Shown: in pieces, positions 31,223-41,233 of the stretch
Layout: every line of letters starts with the position of its first letter
How positions within the stretch are numbered: position 1 is the first letter of the stretch
Assembly (NCBI GenBank): GCA_949987705.1
Contig: OX465281.1
Location: 178,264,516-178,328,515 of the forward strand
Reading direction: 5' to 3'
From: Thereva unica
Taxonomy: Eukaryota; Arthropoda; Insecta; Diptera; Therevidae
Length of the DNA: 64,000 bases
Program-made: the position numbers and the translations under genes
Notes under the pieces: generated by a model
What the model saw: only the letters and a program-made list of their open reading frames with translations
Database searches by the model: none
What the model was told of the DNA's origin: nothing

Positions 31223-33107
31223 AATATGCACATAATACATAATACTTAATACATAATACATAATACATAATACATAATACATAATACATAATACATAATA
31301 CATAATACATAATACATAATACATAATACATAATACATAATACATAATACATAATACATAATACATAATACATAATACATAATACATAATACATAATACA
31401 TAATACATAATACATAATACATAATACATAATACATAATACATAATACATAATACATAATACATAATACATAATACATAATACATAATACATAATACATA
31501 ATACATAATACATAATACATAATACATAATACATAATACATAATACATAATACATAATACATAATACATAATACATAATACATAATACATAATACATAAT
31601 ACATAATACATAATACATAATACATAATACATAATACATAATACATAATACATAATACATAATACATAATACATAATACATAATACATAATACATAATAC
31701 ATAATACATAATACATAATACATAATACATAATACATAATACATAATACATAATACATAATACATAATACATAATACATAATACATAATACATAATACAT
31801 AATACATAATACATAATACATAATACATAATACATAATACATAATACATAATACATAATACATAATACATAATACATAATACATAATACATAATACATAA
31901 TACATAATACATAATACATAATACATAATACATAATACATAATACATAATACATAATACATAATACATAATACATAATACATAATACATAATACATAATA
32001 CATAATACATAATACATAATACATAATACATAATACATAATACATAATACATAATACATAATACATAATACATAATACATAATACATAATACATAATACA
32101 TAATACATAATACATAATACATAATACATAATACATAATACATAATACATAATACATAATACATAATACATAATACATAATACATAATACATAATACATA
32201 ATACATAATACATAATACATAATACATAATACATAATACATAATACATAATACATAATACATAATACATAATACATAATACATAATACATAATACATAAT
32301 ACATAATACATAATACATAATACATAATACATAATACATAATACATAATACATAATACATAATACATAATACATAATACATAATACATAATACATAATAC
32401 ATAATACATAATACATAATACATAATACATAATACATAATACATAATACATAATACATAATACATAATACATAATACATAATACATAATACATAATACAT
32501 AATACATAATACATAATACATAATACATAATACATAATACATAATACATAATACATAATACATAATACATAATACATAATACATAATACATAATACATAA
32601 TACATAATACATAATACATAATACATAATACATAATACATAATACATAATACATAATACATAATACATAATACATAATACATAATACATAATACATAATA
32701 CATAATACATAATACATAATACATAATACATAATACATAATACATAATACATAATACATAATACATAATACATAATACATAATACATAATACATAATACA
32801 TAATACATAATACATAATACATAATACATAATACATAATACATAATACATAATACATAACACATAATACATAATATGTACATAATACATAATACGTAATA
32901 CATAGTACATAGTACATAGTACATAGTACATAGTACATTGTACATAGCACATAGTACATAGTACATAATACATAATTCATAATACATAATACATAATACA
33001 TAATACATAGTACATAGTACATAGTACATAGTACATAATACATAATACACAGTACATTATACATAATACACAATACATAATACATAATACATAAAATACA
33101 TAATACA
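31223..33107. repeat. 7-bp satellite (CATAATA)n, about 230 clean copies plus a degenerate end
   Basis: Perfect 7-mers from about 31250 to 32860, then variants (acatagt, acataac, atgtac) from 32861 to 33107. The unit equals the 9-mer minus AA. Very long minus-strand open frames (up to 851 codons) arise because 21 bp equals three units. They have no coding meaning. Confidence 0.97.
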
Positions 33108-33241
33108 TAATACGTTGCCCGATCACACATTTTCGTAACGTTTTCGTTACACTTTCGTTACACTTTCGCCAGTTTACCCCCCAAGTCAAGCGTTCGTAAA
33201 GAAGTTTCCCAAGTCAAGCGTGCGTAAAGAAGTTTCACTTC

Positions 33242-33587
33242 AATAAGCTTGTTAATCAGAACTATGTATCCCTTTATAAACAGGCGGTCAATACTTAGTA
33301 TGGAGAACAAACTCATCATATACAAAGTCATATTCCAAGCAGTTATGCTATACGCTGCTCCTCTCTGGGAAAAGTGCGCACAAACTCATATCAATAAATT
33401 ACAAGTTGCTCAAAACAAAGTTTTAAAAATGATATTTAACTTACCGAGGCATTTCTCCACCTCAGAGTTGCATACTATGTCAAATATAGACACAATTAAA
33501 GATAGACTAAGTTCCTTAGCCAGTAAATTTTACGATTCATGTCAATTATCTGAAAATCCTTTGATCCGACAACTAGTCGAAAATTAG
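33242..33587 (+). pseudogene. Jockey-type LINE ORF2, C-terminal part
   Basis: It continues the frame interrupted at 29955. TMYPFINRRSILSMENKLII, QAVMLYAAPLWEKCAQTHIN, LQVAQNKVLKMIFNLPRHFS and SELHTMSNIDTIKDRLSSLA are the typical thumb and C-terminal motifs of Jockey-type LINEs. The ORF ends at 33587 with a normal-looking stop, so the C terminus is probably complete. Confidence 0.85.
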
Positions 33588-33840
33588 TAGTAGTTAGGAG
33601 TAGTAGTTGAATAGTTTGTAGTTAGGGTAAGAACATTAGGTTAAGTTTTTAAATAAATTCAATGGGTTTTTGAAAATGTTTGTCCCAATTTCTAATGTTA
33701 TCTAAAACAAATCATATTCGGCCAGGCCACTCAATAATATTATAGTTGTAGGAAGATGCCTTCTAGCTCTAAAATATGTACTCATTTTATGTAATGTGTA
33801 ATCAAATTATAAAATAAAAATAATAATAATAATAATAAAA
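33588..33840 (+). other. Jockey-type LINE 3' UTR and A-rich tail
   Basis: A non-coding 3' region follows the ORF2 stop and ends in aataaaaataataataataa at about 33813-33840, an A-rich tail expected of target-primed LINE insertion. The sequence beyond belongs to a Harbinger element. Confidence 0.65.
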
Positions 33841-34066
33841 TTTCTTTAGTTCACTTTCTAATTCTTCTGCACTTTCTAATTCTTCCCAAAGTTTCAGCCC
33901 AACTCCTACTCCTTCTCCAGGATGTACCTTTGATCAGAATTTTACACATAGTTTGCCATCTGATACGTATGTAGAAACTTCTACTCGAAATGCGGATTTA
34001 GTGGATTCGGCACAAGCACGATATAGTGTAACAAACTACTATTCAACTTTTAACACCACAGAATAA
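33841..34066 (+). pseudogene. Harbinger accessory (MADF/Myb-type) protein, C-terminal tail
   Basis: An open frame without a Met reads SLSNSSALSNSSQSFSPTPT, then QARYSVTNYYSTFNTTE and a stop. The serine/threonine-rich tail, the position and the convergent direction fit the second ORF of Harbinger elements. The DNA-binding domain would lie upstream and is lost. The assignment rests mainly on context. Confidence 0.45.
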
Positions 34067-34151
34067 AAAGAAACACATGGAAATTATTCATTGGTAATAA
34101 ATGCTCAGTTTATATTAAAAACACCTTTTTTATTACTTTTATATAACAACC

Positions 34152-34517
34152 TTACCTTAAGGTCAACGATAATCTTTCACCGGGTGAAATTGTTTTTCTA
34201 AAATTTGAAAACTTTTCAATGGATTTGCTGATCAAACCAAGAACATATTCGTATGTATTTGGACTCATTCGATAATATGTGAAAAATTTGTCAGGGTCAT
34301 TAACTAAATCGGAATGCAAGTGATGGTACTCGCCAAATCCTTGTCGTTTCGAAAACACCTCACAAACCCATTTTCTTTTTCTTAAATATTTTCGCTTTAG
34401 ATAAGAATTTTCTAATAAAAATAAATTTTCTTCTATAATTCCGTCTATTTCCACGAAACTGTCACAAAAGCGAAAAATTAATGAATATTCGCAAGATTTC
34501 TGATGTAGTGTGCGCAC
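34152..34517 (-). pseudogene. Harbinger transposase, N-terminal fragment
   Basis: The minus frame contains KRKWVCEVFSKRQGFGEYHH, LVNDPDKFFTYYRMSPNTYE and RKTISPGERLSLTLR. These match the HARBI1-like region W---I--+R---GE-H-L, D---FF-Y-RMS--T-+-+L and I-P-ERL-+TLR. The DDE catalytic domain that should follow is absent. About 120 residues remain of a protein normally 350-400 long. Confidence 0.85.
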
Positions 34518-34604
34518 TGCAATTGCGATTTCTGGCGATTACTTTTCGTCAGAACTCGCACGAAAAAAATTCGCGTAAATTCTGATCCAGTGTGCGAGCA
34601 GCCC

Positions 34605-36019
34605 AAATGTACCGACGCACAGTGGGGCTCTCTCATAGAAGGTTCTGCTCAAAACTCAATTTTCAAAATGTGGAAATTTTTCAAAAAAATTGTATAATCG
34701 TAGTTGTAATAATGTATCAGATCACGTGTAAAAATATTAAGTCGCTGACTGCTATGAATCATCGAGCGCATGATCATAAAGTTCAAACGCAAAATAATAC
34801 TTCTGCGAAAAAGGAATGCCAGTTTATGCGCAATATAAAAACATTAATTTCTAACGTTTAACGATAAAATTTATGGAAGTGTATTATGTCGGTGATCAAG
34901 CAAGGTATGTTGATTCTTATATAATTTTGTATTATGTATATTATAAGTTCATTGGTTTATGATACAGGGCTTAAAATTTGTGGTAGTGTGTATTTTTTTG
35001 TAGAGGGTTTTTTAAATGACATTTTCTCGAAAACGCGCAAAGTTATTGCTAATTTTTTCGATTAACTAATCCTTCAGGATTTTTGAATTGCATCAGCCAT
35101 TTTAATGCTGCATGATCCTTTCGAAGAATGAAGTTTTACTGAATTAATTTGATTATTTCTGCTCAAACAGTGCCTTTCAAACTTTAAGTTTGACAAAATA
35201 TTGCATTTAGCGGGTTGTGGCTAGCAGAAAAATATTTTAGTGGTTTTCTGGTGGTTTTGAAATTCGAAATTAGTGGTTTCCTGATTTTGGTTAAACGGTT
35301 AACTTTGTGTCTCCTTTTGAGGCGCATCAAAGCGAAAATTTGTTGAGAAGGTTCGCTTTGAGTCGCATCGCTTTTAAACAGCTGGAGCAGACGGAACAAG
35401 AACTAGGGTGGGCCAAAAACACCAATATTTCTTTTTAGGAGATAGCGTTTTTTTAATTGCACAAATAGCTAAAAAAATGCTTACAATAGAAAAAATTAAT
35501 TTGGCGAACTTTTAGATTTTCCATAAGAATAACATAAAGAATACGAATATGTCTTCGTAACAGTTTTGTAAAGAATCGTATGCTCTATAAAAAAGTCCTT
35601 ATAATGATTTCGCTAAATTCAATAGTTTAAATGTAATCAAAACTCATTTCTAAAAAATTTAACACTATTTCTACCAAAAGTCTTAAAAGACATCTTTAAA
35701 AATTTTGACTTTATTATTTTAATTTGACTATTATTTTTTAAATTTAATCATTTTCCTCAAAAATTTTTTGAATTTCCTTATAATGATTGTTAAATTACTT
35801 TTTTAATTTAACCTTTCGCTCCAGCACATCCTCCGTCTGCTCATCATGGCGACTGAAACAAAAATAAAATGGAAAACTAAAGTGATACAAACTGGAATTA
35901 AACCAGGCAGCACCCCAACACTCCCCATCTAAACAAATTTCGTGTTGAAAGGGGGTGGATGCGGCCCGTCTAAACAGCCACTTTTTCGGGCGCGAACTGT
36001 CTAAACATATTTTCGCTTT
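34605..36019. other. No gene recognised
   Basis: AT-rich sequence, with no convincing coding or inverted-repeat structure apart from a thrice repeated tctaaaca word at 35928-36005. Confidence 0.55.
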
Positions 36020-36457
36020 CCTGGGATCCAGACGATCAATTTGTTTGTCTGCAATTGCAATTTGAAATATTGCATGTCAGTTTTATCGGCAGGAATTACA
36101 TTGCATTGCAATTTCATTCTTACAAGAAATGTGCAGGAGATAGCTGATGTGTTTGGTTCTAATTTTCATTGATTCACTCATTTTGTAATAATAAAAAAAT
36201 ATTTAAGAGCGTCAACTTTTGCCTTTTGAAAAACATTTATGTTAATTCACATAATATTAAATAATCCAGCGTTAAGTAATCTCAACTGCTTAGGTTTTTT
36301 CACTTTCCGCCATTTTGTTTTAAAAATCTCTGAATTTCTTGCATATGCAACGATTGCATTTACAATATTGTATGCAATATTGCATTAGGGGATAGACGAT
36401 AAATTTTAATGCCACAAAGCAATATTTCAATTGAAAAATTGATCGTCTAGCCCCCGG
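36020..36457. mobile_element. MITE (438 bp)
   Basis: The left end cctgggatccagacgatcaa is mirrored by ttgatcgtctagcccccgg. The match continues inward through aatttgaaatattgc and gcaatatttcaatt. No target duplication is evident. Confidence 0.65.
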
Positions 36458-36527
36458 ATAACCAGAATTTCATAGTTTTGGTAATATCTATCTATCCGTG
36501 GCCGTCTATCATACATTTTATTTAACT

Positions 36528-36531
<4 letters not shown>

Positions 36532-36611
<80 letters not shown>
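36532..36611. repeat. (TA)n microsatellite, about 80 bp
   Basis: Perfect alternating TA repeat. Confidence 0.97.
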
Positions 36612-36613
<2 letters not shown>

Positions 36614-37108
36614 CTTTCTAAGCGCAAGGGTTAAATTTATTTCTATTTTTTGAAAATAATCAAGCTTTTTCCTTCAAGTTATAAAAAAATATCTGCAGAT
36701 ACTGAATTTCATCTGGCAGTCCCAAAGTAAGTACCATTCCAACCAAAACGAAACCGGAACAAAAATAAAAACGATGAAATCAAAACTTCCGCCGGAACAA
36801 AATTTTAACGAAATTTAATATGAATCAAACGAAAACGTAGATAAGATAAGTTTGAAAATGCTTTAATGCAAAGAACATCTTAAATATCACTATTCAATTT
36901 ATATCTAAGTTAAATTAGCACATAACCAAAACATAATTTAATTTGCAACTATCGCCGAAGTGCATCGCCAATAGGGAATCTTACGCAAAGGTAAACTCAG
37001 ATGGCGCCACCGAAGTATAACGTAAACAAACAACAAAAATATAACAGAAACAGCAACAAAAATATTAATATTCATTTATTGATCGGTCTCATATACTTCT
37101 TTAACATA

Positions 37109-37341
37109 CAGTCCCTGGCAAATTATTAGACGCACTGTATTTTTTTAGTAATTTTATGTTTCTTAAGAGTTTTTATGTGCTAATTGCTAATTGTATTTAT
37201 GTTAAATCAATCGGTCATTGATTGGATAATATAAAAATAAATAATAATTCAATTTAAAACAAAAAAACGGTACCATATCATTCGGTAATTAATATTTTAC
37301 ATGAAAGTTTGCAGTGCGTCTAATAATTTGGCCAGGGACTG
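37109..37341. mobile_element. Tc1/mariner-type MITE (233 bp)
   Basis: The ends cagtccctggcaaattatta and aataatttggccagggactg are inverted repeats of about 30 bp, with TA on each side (37107-37108 and 37342-37343). CAGT-starting ends with TA target duplication are the Tc1/mariner pattern. Confidence 0.85.
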
Positions 37342-38025
37342 TAATCTTCCTTAAACCCTTAAACTTTTTGCAACGCACAGCTATTACCCATAGTTTCCGT
37401 AGTTTTTGGTCTTTAGAAAATAAAGGATCCCTTAATATAATTGCATCCAAATACACAACACTGATGCATATTTATAAGAATATAAGAATTTATCATTGAG
37501 TACCCAAAAAATCGCAATAATCAAGAACTGTCTGACAGGCGAAGATAAATGTCACTTCATGTTTACGTTATAATACTTTGGCGCCCCTAGCGGAGGAAAT
37601 TTCCAGTAAGGTTCCCTATTCATGAATTTCTAAATATGTAGGATACAGAATTGTAATTTTGGTTAATGAAAAATAATATATTTTGCTTAAAATATTGCCT
37701 TTTTTGAATATTGAAATGTAAAACGGAAGTGGAATAAACAATACATTTGAAACTATTAAAAACATACCATAAATTCTCCATAAACTCTTTCTTCATTATT
37801 TTGTTAATATTTTGCCTAGTAAAATTAAATTTAAAACAAATTCAAGAAAATTACTATAATAAATTATTTTTATGGTTTTCCACCATTCCCATTAATTTTC
37901 ATCAAATTCAAGCTACTTTCCGCACAAATATAAAGTTCATTGAGCACGCAGTCAGGTAGCTGTCACTTTTCTAATTTGACATTTCTCGCTGGTTGCGTGA
38001 ACCATTTGGAAAGTGGTCGGTCTTT
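37342..38025. other. Upstream region of Amph, no gene
   Basis: AT-rich DNA with no recognisable transposon between the MITE and the Amph start. This is the nearest candidate promoter region. No TATA box was noted close to the Inr-like site. Confidence 0.5.
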
Positions 38026-38031
38026 TCAGTC
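38026..38031 (+). promoter_or_regulatory. Initiator-like TCAGTC upstream of Amph
   Basis: TCAGTC fits the fly Inr consensus TCAKTY and lies 27 bp before the Amph ATG. If it is used, the 5' UTR would be about 25 bases. No DPE-like match was found at +28. A second TCAGTG lies at 38041. This is a candidate only. Confidence 0.3.
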
Positions 38032-38052
38032 TGTTCGAAATCAGTGTGCAAA

Positions 38053-38121
38053 ATGGCCGAGAGTAAAGGTACGCTGTTAGCTAGGTCTGTCCAGAAACAT
38101 GCTGGTCGTGCCAAAGAAAAG
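38053..38121 (+). CDS. Amph: Amphiphysin, first coding exon (partial gene)
   Basis: The exon encodes 23 residues: MAESKGTLLARSVQ, then KHAGRAKEK. This closely matches the conserved start of insect Amphiphysin (in Drosophila, M-E-KG-+LA+SVQKHAGRAKEK), the amphipathic helix H0 preceding the BAR domain. In flies Amphiphysin is a BAR/SH3 protein that tubulates membrane and organises muscle T-tubules. The ATG sits in strong context (caaaATGg). The exon ends on a codon boundary at AAG followed by GTAAGT, so it is a phase-0 exon. No BAR-domain exon is seen downstream in the window. Frame, start context and splice site are intact. Confidence 0.88.
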
Positions 38122-38127
38122 GTAAGT
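38122..38127 (+). other. Splice donor of Amph exon 1
   Basis: GTAAGT directly after the AAG codon matches the consensus donor exactly. Confidence 0.85.
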
Positions 38128-38666
38128 TTCACAAATCACAAAAAATCAAAATAAGGATAAATCTACAAAATCAACAATACTGTGAGTGAAAAATTGTGAA
38201 TTCTGGGAGATAAAAATTTAAGGAACGTCCACAGCAGTTGTCATTACAGTGTAATAAAAAATTTCTCTTAAGCACCCGTAAGTGATCAAAAATAGAACAG
38301 CTCCGGACTTTTTCCAATTTGAAAGAAGGGCAATCAGTGAAAATATTAATGTCCTAAACAAGTGTTTCAAGCGTCAGTTTTTAAGAGTTGAGTAAAATAA
38401 AAAAAGTGATTTTTATTTGGGGCTCAGTGGTCAGTGCTAGTGATGAGTGGGCCTATATAAGTGAATTCCGCTGGGTGCAGCCAGTGGGGCTGCTGTTGGA
38501 TAATGATGGACATCTGCTGGTGTATTTCATGAGAGGCCACATATCTCTTGGAATGTTGCCGAAATAAAAAAAAATTGTTTTACAATTTCTTCTAAGAATA
38601 TTTCTCGATTCCGTTTTGCTCGGTTGTAATTTGCATGAGATGTCGTTATTTTAAGACAGAACACGT

Positions 38667-39104
38667 CTATTTTGGTTCACATGAAATGTATGGCTTCTCA
38701 ATTGACTGGGAATGCCCCTCTACACAATTTACATACAACATACTTCTTCCGAATGCTTTTAGTCTGCAAAACAAGCTAATCTCAAGCAAAAACATTTCAT
38801 CAATGCTTCTCAAGTATGGACATTTATCAAGAGATCCTTTTGTTGATTTATTTATGCACAAGAGTGTAATCAATTTCGTGGAGAAATAAGATCCAGCATC
38901 GCCCGCGTTCGAAACCAGAGGTGCATGCAACAATTCAAATGAACTAGAGTTATTTGCTATAGTTGGATGGATCTGGTCATCGCCACTTGGCGGCTGTTCA
39001 CTCATTGCAGTCGCGAGATTTGCATTTAAATGTACACCATTGAACTGTTCTTGTAGTATTTTAAGTCGTAATTGGATTACTAATAGTAATGAGGACACTT
39101 CGCC
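38667..39104 (-). CDS. Hypothetical 143-residue open frame, possible receptor-like relic
   Basis: The minus frame reads SSLLLVIQLRLKILQEQFNG near its start, then a polar stretch and CPYLRSIDEMFLLEISLFCR, and stops at 38667. It is longer than expected by chance in this AT-rich intron. The first segment is weakly reminiscent of the hydrophobic end of a membrane helix followed by a loop, as in insect chemoreceptors. No conserved motif fixes a family. No start ATG, intron or promoter was verified. It could be a pseudogene or chance. Confidence 0.25.
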   Translation of the reverse strand, partial: GEVSSLLLVIQLRLKILQEQFNGVHLNANLATAMSEQPPSGDDQIHPTIANNSSSFELLHAPLVSNAGDAGSYFSTKLITLLCINKSTKGSLDKCPYLRSIDEMFLLEISLFCRLKAFGRSMLYVNCVEGHSQSIEKPYISCEPK

Positions 39105-40625
39105 ATGCCATATCTGTTTTAGGTTATTGATGCGATTTTTTATTCTAGCTCTAGTACCTAATATCTAGCGCTTTAATTACCCTGCGAGTTATGAAAGATG
39201 TGATTTTTGTCCCTTTTCTTTAAGTTATGCTAATTTGGTTTATGTTTATGGATTATGTACTCTTTCTTACGAGCTAAAGTAGTATTTGCAGCAAACCACT
39301 TCTAGTTGATCTTTAGTTCATTATAAAGTTGTTTACTTAAGCTTAAGTAGCTAAACATTGTGACGGACTTTTCTTAGAAAGATAAGACGTCTTACCTAAC
39401 TTCTATTATTATATGCTAATTTTTATTTGTTAGTCTCATTTAACTTCTCGATAATCTTTAACCCTTAAAGTCAAAAAGTGCATAAAAATCGTGCTATCGT
39501 TACTTGCCATTGACATATTGAAGGTGTTTTCTGTATTCATTTCTCTTCTACCAACAATAAAACATTAACGCATGTACATAAAACAACTTCCAGGATGTTA
39601 TCAAGAGGATATAATCAACGGTGGCTCTAATCAAAATTATCGAACATTAGTACTTCTATTTGTTTTCGTTCCCTGCCATATTCTGTTGCTGTTAAAAACA
39701 AGCCATTGATATCAACTTGTTACTAGTGGACAAAATAGCTAGCTACCTGTGGAATTTTTTCTTATCAACTTTCAGATACCTGTTGTACAGGTTAACAGAA
39801 TATCTAAAATAAAAATTCTTCTACAGTAAAAATGTGATATTTCTTAGTTATTTTATCTCGGGTTTTCTCCGTATTGTTGAAATATTCTTGGTGGAAGTAT
39901 CTCTCTAGCCCGCCAATAAATTTAAGATTATTTGAACTTTTTGTGATATTTTTTTTTGTTTTGTTGGAAATTTATCAAATTTTCGTTTATCTTTACTTTA
40001 TGCTTCCGTAAAAAGACGCAAATATTTTTTTTCGGAATGTATAGAATCTTAGTTACTGTGTTTAGAGAAAGCGTTTATAAACGGACATTTTATTAAGTTT
40101 ACTCTCTTGAAATCGCATTGTATGTATTTGTTTTGCGATTGAAGATAATAAACAAAGCTTTTCTCGGCTTCTTTTGTTTATATTTCAATAGTAACAACAG
40201 GCTTTATAGTTTGTATCAATTATTCCACGAGTTTACTCTTGTTTAAAAAAACAGGCATGGGATCTGTGTCAATGAACTTAATATAAGTAAAGTAAAGTTT
40301 CGTTACAAAAATTGAGTTTTGTAAATTCGTAGGTTTCGAGACCATTAGAAAAATAGCGTAGCCTTTTCTACAATATCTCGAAACTACGATTATCCTTTAA
40401 CATCAATCATCGATGAGGTTAAGCCTTTAATAATAAACATTTTAATTTATTATAGTTCCATATATTCCGTAGTGTGCATATTTACAATTTTTATAAAATG
40501 GTTTTTTTAAAAACGAACACGCACGATACCATACTGACATTTAGCTATTTGACTGTTAGCGTATAGGCTAACGTAGCTCCTAAAAGCTGTGCGGAATGCA
40601 AACATGTTGATTGAACAAAATGTAA
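39105..40625. other. Intronic DNA, no gene recognised
   Basis: AT-rich and low in structure. No inverted repeats or coding signal were noted. Confidence 0.5.
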
Positions 40626-41233
40626 AGGTACGGTTTCGCTGGGAGCTGTCGGCGGCGGCCGCTAACAGCGAGCTGTTAAAGCTCGCTGCTCAAAATGACT
40701 GCTCTTATGGTATGCACATGTTGGCGGTTTTGCTCACACTGCCTGACAGCTAGGCGGCAGCTGTCAGCAGCTAGCTGTTGCGTCTCGACTGCTTTTGAAC
40801 CAGTCAAGAAGCGCAGTCGTAGCTGCTAGAAGTGATTTTTAGTGATTTTAATCAAATTGCTCTTTGTTTAATCGAAAATATTCTCGATATTTTTCTTCAG
40901 ATTTTGAGAAATGACCATTCACTAGTAAACAGTAACAGCCTTCTTCTTTACGCGATTTAAACATACTGTAAAAGTTATAATCTTTGATTTAATAACAATA
41001 ATAGTTCCATGAAATCATGTTCTTCCTCCTCCTCCTCTATTAACAAAAACTTTCCAATATCCATTATTTTTCCTTAAATTCTTTTTCATCAGCTGAAAAA
41101 ACAATTGACAACAAATAACTGCCGGCAGCCATGCAACAGTTTCAACGAAATCGCTTGACCGCGCTGCTCAGTTGCTGCGGCTGATATCCGCCGTCGGCAG
41201 CCGCCGCCGACAGCTCCCAGCGAAACCGTACCT
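40626..41233. mobile_element. MITE (608 bp) with 34-bp perfect inverted repeats and TAA duplication
   Basis: AGGTACGGTTTCGCTGGGAG at the left end and its exact inverse at the right end extend to about 34 bp through a GC-rich cggcggcggc block. TAA occurs on both sides (40623-40625 and 41234-41236). A 3-bp TAA duplication suggests PIF/Harbinger. The interior has further agctgtcagcagct palindromes. Confidence 0.85.

Larger units (their letters stand above)
29956..33241 (-). mobile_element. Helentron-like insertion with 16-bp inverted termini, carrying satellites
   Basis: GAAGTGAAACTTCTTT at 29956-29971 is repeated exactly inverted at 33226-33241. The Jockey frame runs to CGACT before the element and continues with AATAAGC after it. 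The two halves join in frame with no target duplication. Absence of target duplication, plus an internal Helentron-type APE endonuclease fragment (30124-30597, minus), point to rolling-circle (Helitron2/Helentron) insertion. Most of the element is two satellite arrays. Near the right end a 31-34-bp unit (aagtcaagcg, then cgtaaagaagttt) occurs twice. Confidence 0.75.
33841..34604 (-). mobile_element. PIF/Harbinger element, internally deleted, left end missing
   Basis: Two convergent coding pieces are present: the C-terminal part of the accessory ORF on the plus strand (33841-34066) and the N-terminal part of the transposase on the minus strand (34517-34152). The right terminus read inward is gggctgctcgcacactgg (34604 leftward), and a similar gtgcgcac word recurs near 34512. 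The catalytic half of the transposase, which should lie between the two pieces, is deleted. The left end is replaced by the Jockey tail. Confidence 0.7.

Noticed and set aside
30124..33189. Very long minus-strand open frames (369 to 851 codons) and a 232-codon plus-strand frame
   Set aside because: They are translations of 9-bp and 7-bp satellites whose length is compatible with a reading frame. Only 30124-30597 has real protein motifs.
1305..36611. TA microsatellites as replication origins or promoters
   Set aside because: Simple TA repeats are common transposon targets, and there is no independent sign of origin or promoter function.
37314..37499. 61-codon plus-strand frame near the Tc1/mariner-type MITE
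   Set aside because: It begins inside the MITE end and shows no coding character.
38635..38889. 84-codon plus-strand frame opposite 38667-39104
   Set aside because: Overlaps the longer minus frame and has no recognised motif. At most one of the two could be real.
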